A DNA stretch of 7,141 nt from Clostridia bacterium (GTDB lineage Bacteria > Bacillota > Clostridia > Oscillospirales > CAG-272): the NCBI GenBank assembly GCA_017382555.1, contig JAFOAB010000225.1, forward strand, positions 1-7,141, given 5' to 3'. The notes under the pieces are model-generated. The model was not told the DNA's origin. It did not search any database and saw only the letters and a list, made by a program, of their open reading frames with translations. The first letter of the stretch is position 1, and each line of letters starts with the position of its first letter. A program made the position numbers and the translations under genes. This document shows positions 1-5,507 of the stretch, piece by piece.

Positions 1-3
1 ATA

Positions 4-31
4 ATTCAAAGCCTCTCATTCAAAGCCCCTC
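4..31. repeat. 14-bp tandem duplication across the isomerase stop codon
   Basis: ATTCAAAGCCTCTC (4-17) is followed at once by ATTCAAAGCCCCTC (18-31), identical in 13 of 14 bases. The stop codon of the minus-strand isomerase gene (16-18) lies at the junction, so the second copy encodes the last codons and the first lies just past the stop. It looks like a recent slippage duplication. It does not change the frame of the gene. Confidence 0.7.
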
Positions 32-762
32 GCCTTCAGATAAGCGTAGCTGCGCTTCAGACATTCAAAGGGATCCTCGCCGTAGCAGTCGTCCTGCTCA
101 ACGAACATATATTCGGTGCCCGCGTCACGAGCCTTTTCAAACACGCGGTCGAAGTTGATGTTTCCTTCACCGACTACCGCCATCTTGGGGCCAAAGGCGT
201 AGTCCTTCAGATGTATGCAGGGCACTCTGCCCGAAAGGCTCTCAATGACCTTCGCGGGGTCGGCACCGCCTGCCTGTACCCAGTAGGTATCAAGGGTGAA
301 GCCCATAATATCGGGCGCAAAATCTTCTGCAAGATGCTCAATGACCGTTTTGCCGTCTATTTTTACAAACTCGCTTGCGTGGTTGTGGTACATAAAGTAC
401 TTACCGCTTGCGGCAAGCGCCTCGGCAACGGGACGGTAGGTGCGGCAAAATTCTTCGTAATTTTCGCGCTCACCCGTGAATTTGTGATAACCGAGACCGA
501 CGTGTTTGCAGTTAAAGGCATCGTGTGCCGCGGCGACGATTGCAGGCTTTTCGATAAGTAATTCCTTTTTCGTGTGCGTAAGCGTGCAGGAAAGTCCGTT
601 TTTCGCAAGCTCGGTGGCAAGCCACTCGGGCTCTACGGTGCAGATGCCGGATATCTGGACGTATTTGTATCCTATATCCGCAATTTTCTTGAAGGTTTCG
701 GAAACGTCCTCCGGGGTCTTGCAAAATTCGCGTACAGTGTAAAACTGTGCTCCTATCTTCAT
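16..762 (-). CDS. Sugar phosphate isomerase/epimerase (xylose isomerase-like TIM barrel)
   Basis: A 248-residue protein, the usual length for single-domain xylose isomerase-like TIM barrels (AP endonuclease 2 / IolE-YcjR type). The N-terminus MKIGAQFYTVRE is typical of strand 1 of this family. Likely metal and substrate residues are YHNH with a following E (125-131), the Asp in TLDTYW (158), HLKD (184-187), the VGEGNINF turn (197-204) and the Glu in VEQDD (222). Family members isomerise or epimerise sugars or inositol derivatives with a divalent metal; the substrate cannot be read from sequence. The ATG at 762-760 is chosen because GGCGGTGATC (774-765 on the minus strand) gives a good ribosome binding site. 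The gene is divergent from an AraC-type regulator, a layout common for sugar catabolic genes, so regulation by that protein is a reasonable inference. Further catabolic genes may lie beyond the left edge. Confidence 0.9.
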   Translation of the reverse strand: MKIGAQFYTVREFCKTPEDVSETFKKIADIGYKYVQISGICTVEPEWLATELAKNGLSCTLTHTKKELLIEKPAIVAAAHDAFNCKHVGLGYHKFTGERENYEEFCRTYRPVAEALAASGKYFMYHNHASEFVKIDGKTVIEHLAEDFAPDIMGFTLDTYWVQAGGADPAKVIESLSGRVPCIHLKDYAFGPKMAVVGEGNINFDRVFEKARDAGTEYMFVEQDDCYGEDPFECLKRSYAYLKARGFE

Positions 763-794
763 AAGATCACCGCCTTTTTAAAGTCTTTACAACA

Positions 795-823
795 AGTATA
801 TCGCAAACGATTTTGCATTTGAA
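795..823 (-). promoter_or_regulatory. Putative sigma-A promoter of the isomerase gene
   Basis: On the minus strand a -35 TTCAAA (823-818, 4 of 6) is separated by 17 bp from a -10 TATACT (800-795, 5 of 6). The predicted start near 788 would give a leader of about 26 nt containing the ribosome binding site. This was called by eye. Confidence 0.5.
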
Positions 824-855
824 TTGCTGTTTTTGCCGTTTTGTATTGCAAAAAC
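811..855. promoter_or_regulatory. Candidate operator repeats in the divergent control region
   Basis: GTTTTTGC (829-836) and GCAAAAAC (848-855) form a perfect 8-bp inverted repeat with an 11-bp spacer. TTTTGC also recurs as a direct repeat at 811-816 and 831-836 (20-bp period), and ATTGC at 823-827 and 845-849. AraC-family proteins usually bind paired half-sites about two helical turns apart, so these are plausible sites for the adjacent regulator. The repeats overlap the -35 of the isomerase promoter and the -35 of the regulator promoter, which would allow control of both. The region is T-rich, so some matches could be compositional. Confidence 0.4.
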
Positions 856-874
856 GCGCATTGTGTGTTAATAT
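846..874 (+). promoter_or_regulatory. Putative extended -10 promoter of the AraC-family regulator
   Basis: A -35 TTGCAA (846-851) lies 17 bp before TAATAT (869-874), which has an upstream TGT (866-868) as in extended -10 promoters. Counting the last -10 base as -7 puts +1 at 881, the A of the regulator's ATG. The promoter would therefore make a leaderless message. Confidence 0.5.
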
Positions 875-880
875 CAAGCT

Positions 881-1702
881 ATGGATATATTGAAGGAACA
901 CAGACAAAACGGAATATACGCGAAGCACGCGGTGACGGAACGACCGGACGACCGCGATTTTCTCATGCATCTTCACGGCAGTGCGGAGATATATTTCTTC
1001 GTCGACGGCAAGACGGATTACATCGTGGAGGGCACGGTATACACGCTTCGCCGCGGTGACGTGCTGCTAATTCGTCCGTCCGAATCCCATAAGCCGAGGA
1101 TCACGGCGGGGGTGAGGTACGAGAGATATAACGTCAATTTCCGCGAGTCGCTTATTTCATCCGTTGACCCGGAGGGGCGCTTGCTTCGCCCGTTTTTTGA
1201 CAGATCTCTCGGCAAGGGTAATCTGTATAGGGCATCGGAGCTTGGCGATCTTCCGCTTGAGCGTATGTTTTACGAGCTTTGCCATACGGAGGATGACGAT
1301 TACGGAATAAGATTGCGGCTGCTTTCCTTCCTTTTGCGCGTGCTGGAGCGCATAGGCGAGGCGTACGATAAGCGCGGTGCGGCTGATTACGATGAGGGTG
1401 ATCGCCTCTCCGAAATCGTGGAGTATATTAACGCCCATTTGTTCGATACCGAGTCGGTTGCCGAGGTTGCGGCACATTTTTACCTCAGCACCTCGCAGTT
1501 CGGCAGAGTTTTTAAGGAGGCAACGGGCGCATCCCCCTGGGACTATATAAAAACGAAGCGTCTTGCCGCTGCAAGAGAGCTGATAAAAAACGGCAAAAGC
1601 GCAAGCGACGCCGCCGCAAGCTGTGGGTTTAACGATTATTCCGCATTCTATCGCAGCTACGTTAAAAGATACGGACACGCACCGACTGAAAGGGGGGTGT
1701 AA
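881..1702 (+). CDS. AraC-family transcriptional regulator
   Basis: A 273-residue, two-domain cytoplasmic regulator. Residues about 25-100 form a cupin-like sensor domain: HLH (30-32) with E36, then a GxxYTLRRGDVLLIRPSESHKP stretch (51-72), the usual metal- or sugar-binding barrel pattern. Residues about 175-268 hold the double helix-turn-helix: helix pair one around SVAEVAAHFYLSTSQFGRVF (192-211) and pair two around ASDAAASCGFNDYSAFYRSY (241-260), the canonical AraC/XylS recognition pattern. An in-frame stop at 869-871 and the absence of another ATG or GTG make 881 the only reasonable long start. No Shine-Dalgarno precedes it, in contrast to the other SD-led genes here. It is divergent from the sugar isomerase gene, which it probably controls together with itself. 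The last residues, RGV, and the stop codon are encoded by the arm and loop of a 10-bp hairpin that belongs to the adjacent repeat element, so the natural C-terminus may have been altered by that element. Confidence 0.93.
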   Translation: MDILKEHRQNGIYAKHAVTERPDDRDFLMHLHGSAEIYFFVDGKTDYIVEGTVYTLRRGDVLLIRPSESHKPRITAGVRYERYNVNFRESLISSVDPEGRLLRPFFDRSLGKGNLYRASELGDLPLERMFYELCHTEDDDYGIRLRLLSFLLRVLERIGEAYDKRGAADYDEGDRLSEIVEYINAHLFDTESVAEVAAHFYLSTSQFGRVFKEATGASPWDYIKTKRLAAARELIKNGKSASDAAASCGFNDYSAFYRSYVKRYGHAPTERGV

Positions 1703-1907
1703 ACTACACCCCCCGCGATATAAATCCCTTGCGGGATTTGCGATATGTTCTGTGGGAACGCGATATTCCTGCGGAGCGATATGCCCTGTGGGCACGAGAG
1801 GGATAGAACCCGAAGGGGTTTATATCATATCGCAACCGAGCAAAGCGAGGTTATATCGCATTTTGCAGTAGGCAAAATATATCGCGTTTGTTTTGCAAAC
1901 ATATCGC
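1692..1907. repeat. Nested inverted array of GCGATAT/ATATCGC heptamers with intervening hairpins
   Basis: GCGATAT occurs at 1715-1721, 1740-1746, 1760-1766 and 1776-1782. Its exact reverse complement ATATCGC occurs at 1827-1833, 1853-1859, 1879-1885 and 1901-1907. Each interval between heptamers is itself a hairpin: AAATCCC/GGGATTT (1722-1739), GTTC/GAAC (1747-1759), TCC/GGA (1767-1775), GCCC/GGGC (1783-1793), AACC/GGTT with an inner GC/GC (1834-1852), ATTTTGC/GCAAAAT (1860-1878) and GTTTG/CAAAC (1886-1900). The centre (1802-1826) is a larger imperfect stem around AACCC/GGGTT. A 10-bp hairpin GGGGGGTGTA/TACACCCCCC (1692-1701/1705-1714) abuts the left end. Hairpin sequences differ but pairing is kept, which suggests selection on structure, or an origin by a structure-based mechanism. 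It lies between convergent genes and codes for nothing credible. I cannot name the family. It could be a non-autonomous mobile repeat or a structured RNA. Confidence 0.85.
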
Positions 1908-1908
1908 T

Positions 1909-1955
1909 AAAACAGAGCCGAGAACTCTGCACGACAAAGTTCTCGGCTCTGTTTT
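1909..1955. terminator. Bidirectional intrinsic terminator
   Basis: AAAACAGAGCCGAGAACT (1909-1926) pairs perfectly over 18 bp with 1938-1955, with an 11-nt loop. On the minus strand it starts 2 bp after the phosphatase stop and ends in TTTT. On the plus strand it ends in TTTTCGTTATTT, so it can also stop transcripts leaving the regulator and repeat element. Confidence 0.85.
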
Positions 1956-1957
1956 CG

Positions 1958-2656
1958 TTATTTCGTTCTGAAAATCACCTTGTAAACGAGCAGATACACG
2001 AGTATGCTGAAGGGAATAGCCGTAAAGGTGTCGAGTATCGAATGCTGCTTTACGAAGGTGGTGGAGAGGATGACGTTAATGCAAAGGAAGGTCATAAGCG
2101 GAGCCGGCCATTTTAGCGGATAAAGCTCGCGCGCCTCCCAAGCGGCGAAGATTATTCCGCAGCAGCCGATGACGTGCATGCTCGGAATTACGTTTGTGTT
2201 CGTGTCCGCCGCATAGATGCCTTCAAGAATATGCGTGAAGAAATTTTCACGTCCGAGGGTGGCGAGGTTGGGCCTCAGATCCTGCCCGTTCGGGAAAAAC
2301 AGCGAGAATATAAGCACCGTAAAAAATCCGATGCCGATGAAGGTGCAGTATCTCTTCAGCCCGTCTGCGTTATAAAAGAGCAGATAAAGCGCCGTTGCCG
2401 CAAGCATTGCGTACCAGCCAACGTAAAAGAGGACGTACTGCTCCACAAAGGGGATGTGATCGTCAAGCGGCAGGTAGCTTACCCAGTAATCCGTCGTGGG
2501 CACTATTGCCTCCACGGCAAGATAGGCGATAAAGTATACGGGAAAAACAAGCAGCCAGAGAGCGTGTGAAAAACGCTCCTTTTTTGTTTGTCCGGGTGTC
2601 AGCATACCCCTCACGGGCGGGTTTGCCGATGATAAAATAAGTGAAAGCTTTTTCAT
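1958..2656 (-). CDS. PAP2-superfamily membrane phosphatase/phosphotransferase
   Basis: A 232-residue integral membrane protein with about six predicted hydrophobic segments (near residues 33-49, 73-94, 104-121, 165-173, 186-201 and 213-229). The three PAP2 signature pieces appear in order: FPNGQDLRP (121-129), PSMH (158-161, in place of the usual PSGH) and a C-terminal HSILD (205-209) giving the HxxxD part of motif 3. The lysine-rich part of motif 1 and the SR of motif 3 are not conserved in standard form (the latter reads TTFVKQH), resembling the broader PAP2 branch that includes AUR1/inositol-phosphotransferase-like proteins. It probably dephosphorylates, or transfers a head group to, a membrane lipid phosphate or polyprenyl pyrophosphate. 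The start at 2656 (MKKLSL) is preferred. A longer frame to 2758 would overlap the upstream kinase by 100 bp and add a hydrophilic stretch unlike the family. It begins 2 bp after the kinase stop with no strong Shine-Dalgarno, so it is probably translationally coupled. Confidence 0.85.
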   Translation of the reverse strand: MKKLSLILSSANPPVRGMLTPGQTKKERFSHALWLLVFPVYFIAYLAVEAIVPTTDYWVSYLPLDDHIPFVEQYVLFYVGWYAMLAATALYLLFYNADGLKRYCTFIGIGFFTVLIFSLFFPNGQDLRPNLATLGRENFFTHILEGIYAADTNTNVIPSMHVIGCCGIIFAAWEARELYPLKWPAPLMTFLCINVILSTTFVKQHSILDTFTAIPFSILVYLLVYKVIFRTK

Positions 2657-2658
2657 AT

Positions 2659-3576
2659 TTACAGCTTGATCAGCGGAGCTTTCGCTTCGGGATTCGTTAT
2701 CACGCTTATCGCGTTGTGCAGATTGGTTATCTTTATCCTTGCGGTGCCCTTCTGCCATTCGCCGTCAAGCGTCCAGTCCATCTGCTCCTCCGCCATAACG
2801 TTAAGCTCGGATGCCGACAGAAAGTCGAGCATATAGGAGCTGTAATCCGCCGCCGTGAGCGCGCGTATTATCTCGCTCAGCTCCACGATGTTTGCGGGGT
2901 TGCGGACAAGCAGAGCCTCGAATTTTCCGTCGTTCATATCCACTATCTTCGGGGAGATGGTAAGCAGACCCGCAACGGAGGTGGAGTTGGAGACGGCACC
3001 GAAGATGTAATCGCCCTCCACGGTTCTGTGCGGCGTGTCGATGCGTATATGGTGCGGGCGGAGAGTGGATATATCGTTTATGCTCTCAAGCACGTACGCA
3101 AGATGCCCGAGCGTGTTTTTTACGTTCTGGGGCGTTGCGTAGCTTACCTTCGTAAAGGCACCGAAGGATGCAACGTAGGTAAAGTGACGGCCGTTAAAGG
3201 AGCCGACGTCAAGGAAACGCGGCTTACCCTCCATTATGTCCTTTGCCGCCCTCATAATGTTTTTGGAAAGCTTGAGACTGCTTGCAAAATCATTGGTGCT
3301 TCCCGCGGGGATGTAGCCGATCGGCGTGCTCGCTCCGCATTCAAGCAGACCGTCCACGCACTCGTTGAAGGTTCCGTCACCGCCTACGCATACGATGAGA
3401 TCGCATTCGCGGGCATATTTTGCTACCCATTCTCTGCCATCGCCCTTTGCCTGTGTCATATGCACGCGGCAGTCCCAGCCGTTAGCGCAGAAAAGCATCA
3501 TTATATCCGTTAAAAAGCGGTTTGCACGTCTTGTTCCCGAAAAGGGATTCATAACAAGCAGTAATTTGTCAGACAT
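2659..3576 (-). CDS. Diacylglycerol/lipid kinase, YegS/BmrU/DagK family
   Basis: A 305-residue soluble or membrane-associated kinase, the normal length for bacterial DagK-type lipid kinases, which phosphorylate diacylglycerol or related lipids using ATP. Motifs in order: NPFSGT (10-15, nucleotide loop), the GGDGTFNE signature (65-72), PAGSTNDFA (90-98, where many relatives have GTGNDFA), LDVG (122-125), DGKFEALLVR (216-225) and LDGEW (270-274, containing the conserved acidic pair near the active site). The ATG at 3576-3574 is preceded by GAGGT (3588-3584 on the minus strand) with 7 nt spacing. A PAP2-type gene follows 2 bp downstream in the same operon, suggesting opposite or sequential steps on a lipid phosphate. 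Upstream and divergent is a multidrug-type ABC exporter. The exact lipid substrate cannot be inferred. Confidence 0.93.
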   Translation of the reverse strand: MSDKLLLVMNPFSGTRRANRFLTDIMMLFCANGWDCRVHMTQAKGDGREWVAKYARECDLIVCVGGDGTFNECVDGLLECGASTPIGYIPAGSTNDFASSLKLSKNIMRAAKDIMEGKPRFLDVGSFNGRHFTYVASFGAFTKVSYATPQNVKNTLGHLAYVLESINDISTLRPHHIRIDTPHRTVEGDYIFGAVSNSTSVAGLLTISPKIVDMNDGKFEALLVRNPANIVELSEIIRALTAADYSSYMLDFLSASELNVMAEEQMDWTLDGEWQKGTARIKITNLHNAISVITNPEAKAPLIKL

Positions 3577-3620
3577 TGATTTGACCTCAAAAAAAGAGCG
3601 GTGTGGTTCTGTTTGGCATC

Positions 3621-3649
3621 ATTTTAGCACATAAGTTCTGCGCTGGCAA
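3621..3649 (-). promoter_or_regulatory. Putative sigma-A promoter of the lipid kinase operon
   Basis: On the minus strand TTGCCA (3649-3644, 5 of 6) is followed after 17 bp by TAAAAT (3626-3621, 5 of 6) with TGC directly before the -10. This is a near-consensus extended promoter. The predicted start near 3614 gives a leader of about 38 nt ending in the GAGGT ribosome binding site. Confidence 0.7.
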
Positions 3650-3671
3650 TACTCAAAGCGTTAAAAAAACG

Positions 3672-3697
3672 TGTCGAAAATGTTAATTTTTTCGACA
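3672..3697. promoter_or_regulatory. Inverted pair of perfect Spo0A-type boxes
   Basis: TGTCGAAAA (3672-3680) and TTTTCGACA (3689-3697) form a perfect 9-bp inverted repeat around an 8-bp spacer. Each arm contains TGTCGAA, the consensus Spo0A box of endospore-forming Firmicutes, once on each strand; the minus-strand copy reads ATTGTCGAAAAA. The right box ends 6 bp before the putative -35 of the ABC operon, and the left box lies 22 bp upstream of the kinase-operon -35. Binding by Spo0A is an inference from the motif match alone. Confidence 0.6.
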
Positions 3698-3703
3698 ATG
3701 CTA

Positions 3704-3732
3704 TGGAAAAAAGAAATTGTATATGTTATTAT
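3704..3732 (+). promoter_or_regulatory. Putative promoter of the ABC exporter operon
   Basis: TGGAAA (3704-3709, 4 of 6) lies 17 bp before TATTAT (3727-3732, 5 of 6), which has TGT at 3724-3726. The predicted start is near 3739. A second TATAAT (3736-3741) sits just downstream but lacks a good -35 at 16-18 bp. The stretch 3720-3750 is almost pure A/T and should melt easily. Confidence 0.45.
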
Positions 3733-3773
3733 ATATATAATTTTATTTTTGAGACTACGTTCGGAGGTACGGT

Positions 3774-5507
3774 ATGTTCGGCAATTTTTTCAAAAAATAT
3801 GCGTGGGTATACGTGCCCGGCGTGGCCTTTTTGCTGCTTTACAGCAAATTAAGCACAGCAGTGCCCGAGGCGCTCGGTGCGGCGATCGACATCGTTGAAT
3901 CGGGTTCCGCCGATATGCACGCGGTGCTTCTTGCCGCCGCAAGGCTTGCCCTGCTCGGCTTTCTTGTATTTGCAACACAGTTTGTGTGGCGTGTGTGTAT
4001 AATGAGCAATGCACGTCGCCTTGAATGTGCGATGCGCGAAAGCTATTTTGCGAAGCTCCAAAGTCTCCCGATCTCCTACTTCCGCCGTCAGCGCACGGGC
4101 GATCTTATCGCCTATGCGATAAACGATATAAACGCTGTCAGAATGACGCTTGGCCCCGTGCTTGCAATGGGCGTGCGCGGAATTGCCACGGGTCTGTTTT
4201 CCATCTTTGCGATGGCAAGCGGAGTCGATGCGCGTATGACTCTGTTCGTGCTTCTGCCGGTGCCGATAGCCTGCGGTGCCGTAGTTCTGCTCGGTGGCAG
4301 AATTCGCACGCGATTTAGCCGCGTTCAGGCTCTTTTTGCACGTATCTCCGGCTTTGTAAACGAGTCCATTATGGGTGCAAAGGTAATAAAATCCTTTGCG
4401 CGAGAGGATGAGTGGAATGCCGATTATACCGAGCTTTCCGATGAGATGAAGGAGGCAAATCTCTCCCTTGTCAACGCATCGTCTCTGCTCGGACCCGCCG
4501 TTACCGTTTCCTTTGGCATCAGCTATGCGGTCAGCCTCATTTACGGCGCAAATCTGGTGCTTGACGGGGCAATGACGATAGGTGATCTCGTCGCTTATCA
4601 GTTCTATCTCGAGCTTGTGCGCAGACCGATAGTGATGCTCAGCCGCCTTATCAACCTCGTTGTGCGCGGCACTGCGTCCTATAAGCGACTTCGCGCCGTG
4701 TTTGACGAGCCCTCCGTTCCCGCAGGCGAGCTTGCGGGTGCGGCAATCGAGATAAAGGACGGCATCAGCATCAAAAATCTTACGTATACATACGAAAATT
4801 CCGATACTCCCGCGCTTGACGACGTCAGCCTTGAGATTCCCGTAGGCTCCTTTGTCGGAATAACGGGTCAGACGGGCTGTGGAAAGACCACCCTCGCCGC
4901 CCTGCTGCTGAAGCTGTGCGATGCTCCGCGCGGAAGTATATTCGTGGATGGCACCGATATATGCGATATGCCCGCGTATTCGATGCGCGAGGTGTGCGGA
5001 TACGTTCCGCAGGACGGATTCTTGTTCTCCGATTCCATTAAGAACAACATTGCCTTTTATTCCGATGCGGATGAGGCGGCTGTAAGAGCGGCGGCACACA
5101 CCGCCTGCATCGATGCCTCCGATACCTCCGTGTTCCCAAGCGGATACGAGACCGAGGTCGGTGAGCGCGGTACGCATCTTTCGGGCGGTCAGAAGCAGCG
5201 CATTTCTCTTGCGCGTGCCATCGTGCGCGCACCGCAGCTGCTTATCCTTGACGATACGCTCTCGGCTGTCGACAGCATAACGGAGGAGACGATCAAAAGC
5301 CGCCTCGGTGACGTGCTTGCGGGCAGAACCTGCCTTATGATAAGCCAAAAGCTTTCCGCCATTGCGGATTGCAACGAGATACTTTATATGCGCGACGGTA
5401 CGATAACCGAGCGCGGAACGCATGCGGAGCTTATCGCGCTCGGCGGTGAGTATGCCGAGCTTTGGAAAAAGCAAAGCGAGGATGCGAAGGGAGGCGATGA
5501 AGAGTGA
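3774..5507 (+). CDS. ABC exporter half-transporter, degenerate-site subunit (BmrC/TM287-like)
   Basis: A 577-residue fused permease/ATPase, normal for type IV (ABCB-like) half-exporters. Residues about 10-305 form the six-helix membrane domain, including FRRQRTGDLIAYAINDIN (103-120) and a FVNESIMGAKVIKSFAREDEW coupling region (194-214). The ATPase domain has Walker A GQTGCGKTT (365-373), Q-loop Q413, an intact LSGGQ signature (469-473), Walker B LLILDD (489-494) and D-loop SAVD. The catalytic Glu after Walker B is replaced by Asp494 and the switch histidine by Gln525 (ISQK), as in the degenerate-site subunit of heterodimeric exporters such as BmrC and TM287. GGAGGT (3763-3768) lies 5 nt before the ATG. 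The partner gene follows with a 4-bp overlap. The complex probably exports hydrophobic compounds or lipids across the cytoplasmic membrane; the substrate is unknown. Confidence 0.93.
   Translation: MFGNFFKKYAWVYVPGVAFLLLYSKLSTAVPEALGAAIDIVESGSADMHAVLLAAARLALLGFLVFATQFVWRVCIMSNARRLECAMRESYFAKLQSLPISYFRRQRTGDLIAYAINDINAVRMTLGPVLAMGVRGIATGLFSIFAMASGVDARMTLFVLLPVPIACGAVVLLGGRIRTRFSRVQALFARISGFVNESIMGAKVIKSFAREDEWNADYTELSDEMKEANLSLVNASSLLGPAVTVSFGISYAVSLIYGANLVLDGAMTIGDLVAYQFYLELVRRPIVMLSRLINLVVRGTASYKRLRAVFDEPSVPAGELAGAAIEIKDGISIKNLTYTYENSDTPALDDVSLEIPVGSFVGITGQTGCGKTTLAALLLKLCDAPRGSIFVDGTDICDMPAYSMREVCGYVPQDGFLFSDSIKNNIAFYSDADEAAVRAAAHTACIDASDTSVFPSGYETEVGERGTHLSGGQKQRISLARAIVRAPQLLILDDTLSAVDSITEETIKSRLGDVLAGRTCLMISQKLSAIADCNEILYMRDGTITERGTHAELIALGGEYAELWKKQSEDAKGGDEE
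5489..5494 (+). promoter_or_regulatory. Ribosome binding site fixing the GTG start of the second ABC gene
   Basis: GGGAGG lies within the end of the first ABC gene, 9 nt before GTG at 5504-5506. The nearby ATG at 5497 is in another frame and stops after six codons, so this site supports the GTG start and the GTGA start/stop overlap. Confidence 0.75.

Noticed and set aside
798..816. A lone ATATCGC followed by a small GCAAA/TTTGC hairpin in the isomerase promoter, like one unit of the array
   Set aside because: It is a single copy overlapping the -10 and is likely chance; it is not enough to call a second element.
1157..1795. Minus-strand open frame across the AraC gene and array
   Set aside because: It is antisense to a clear AraC-family domain pair and extends into repeat sequence.
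1715..1907. CRISPR array interpretation of the repeated heptamers
   Set aside because: Repeats are only 7 bp, switch orientation in the middle, and have short irregular intervals (9-26 bp) that are themselves palindromic. CRISPR repeats and spacers do not look like this.
1623..2116. Short open frames running through the heptamer array and terminator
   Set aside because: They read through hairpin repeats and the antisense of the PAP2 gene; the peptides show no coding character.
2657..2758. N-terminal extension of the PAP2 gene to 2758
   Set aside because: It would overlap the kinase gene by 100 bp and add 34 charged residues unlike the family. The ATG at 2656, 2 bp after the kinase stop, fits an operon better.
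2641..3513. Plus-strand open frame across the lipid kinase gene
   Set aside because: The minus strand encodes all DagK motifs; the plus-strand product has low-complexity composition and no family features.
3577..3773. Riboswitch or leader RNA between the divergent operons
   Set aside because: The predicted leaders are only about 35-40 nt on each side, and no aptamer-like conserved core is visible.
3849..5474. Long open frame on the minus strand opposite the first ABC gene
   Set aside because: The plus strand carries every ABC transporter motif. The antisense product is rich in His, Arg, Cys and Ala without recognisable domains, as expected from codon bias in the sense gene.
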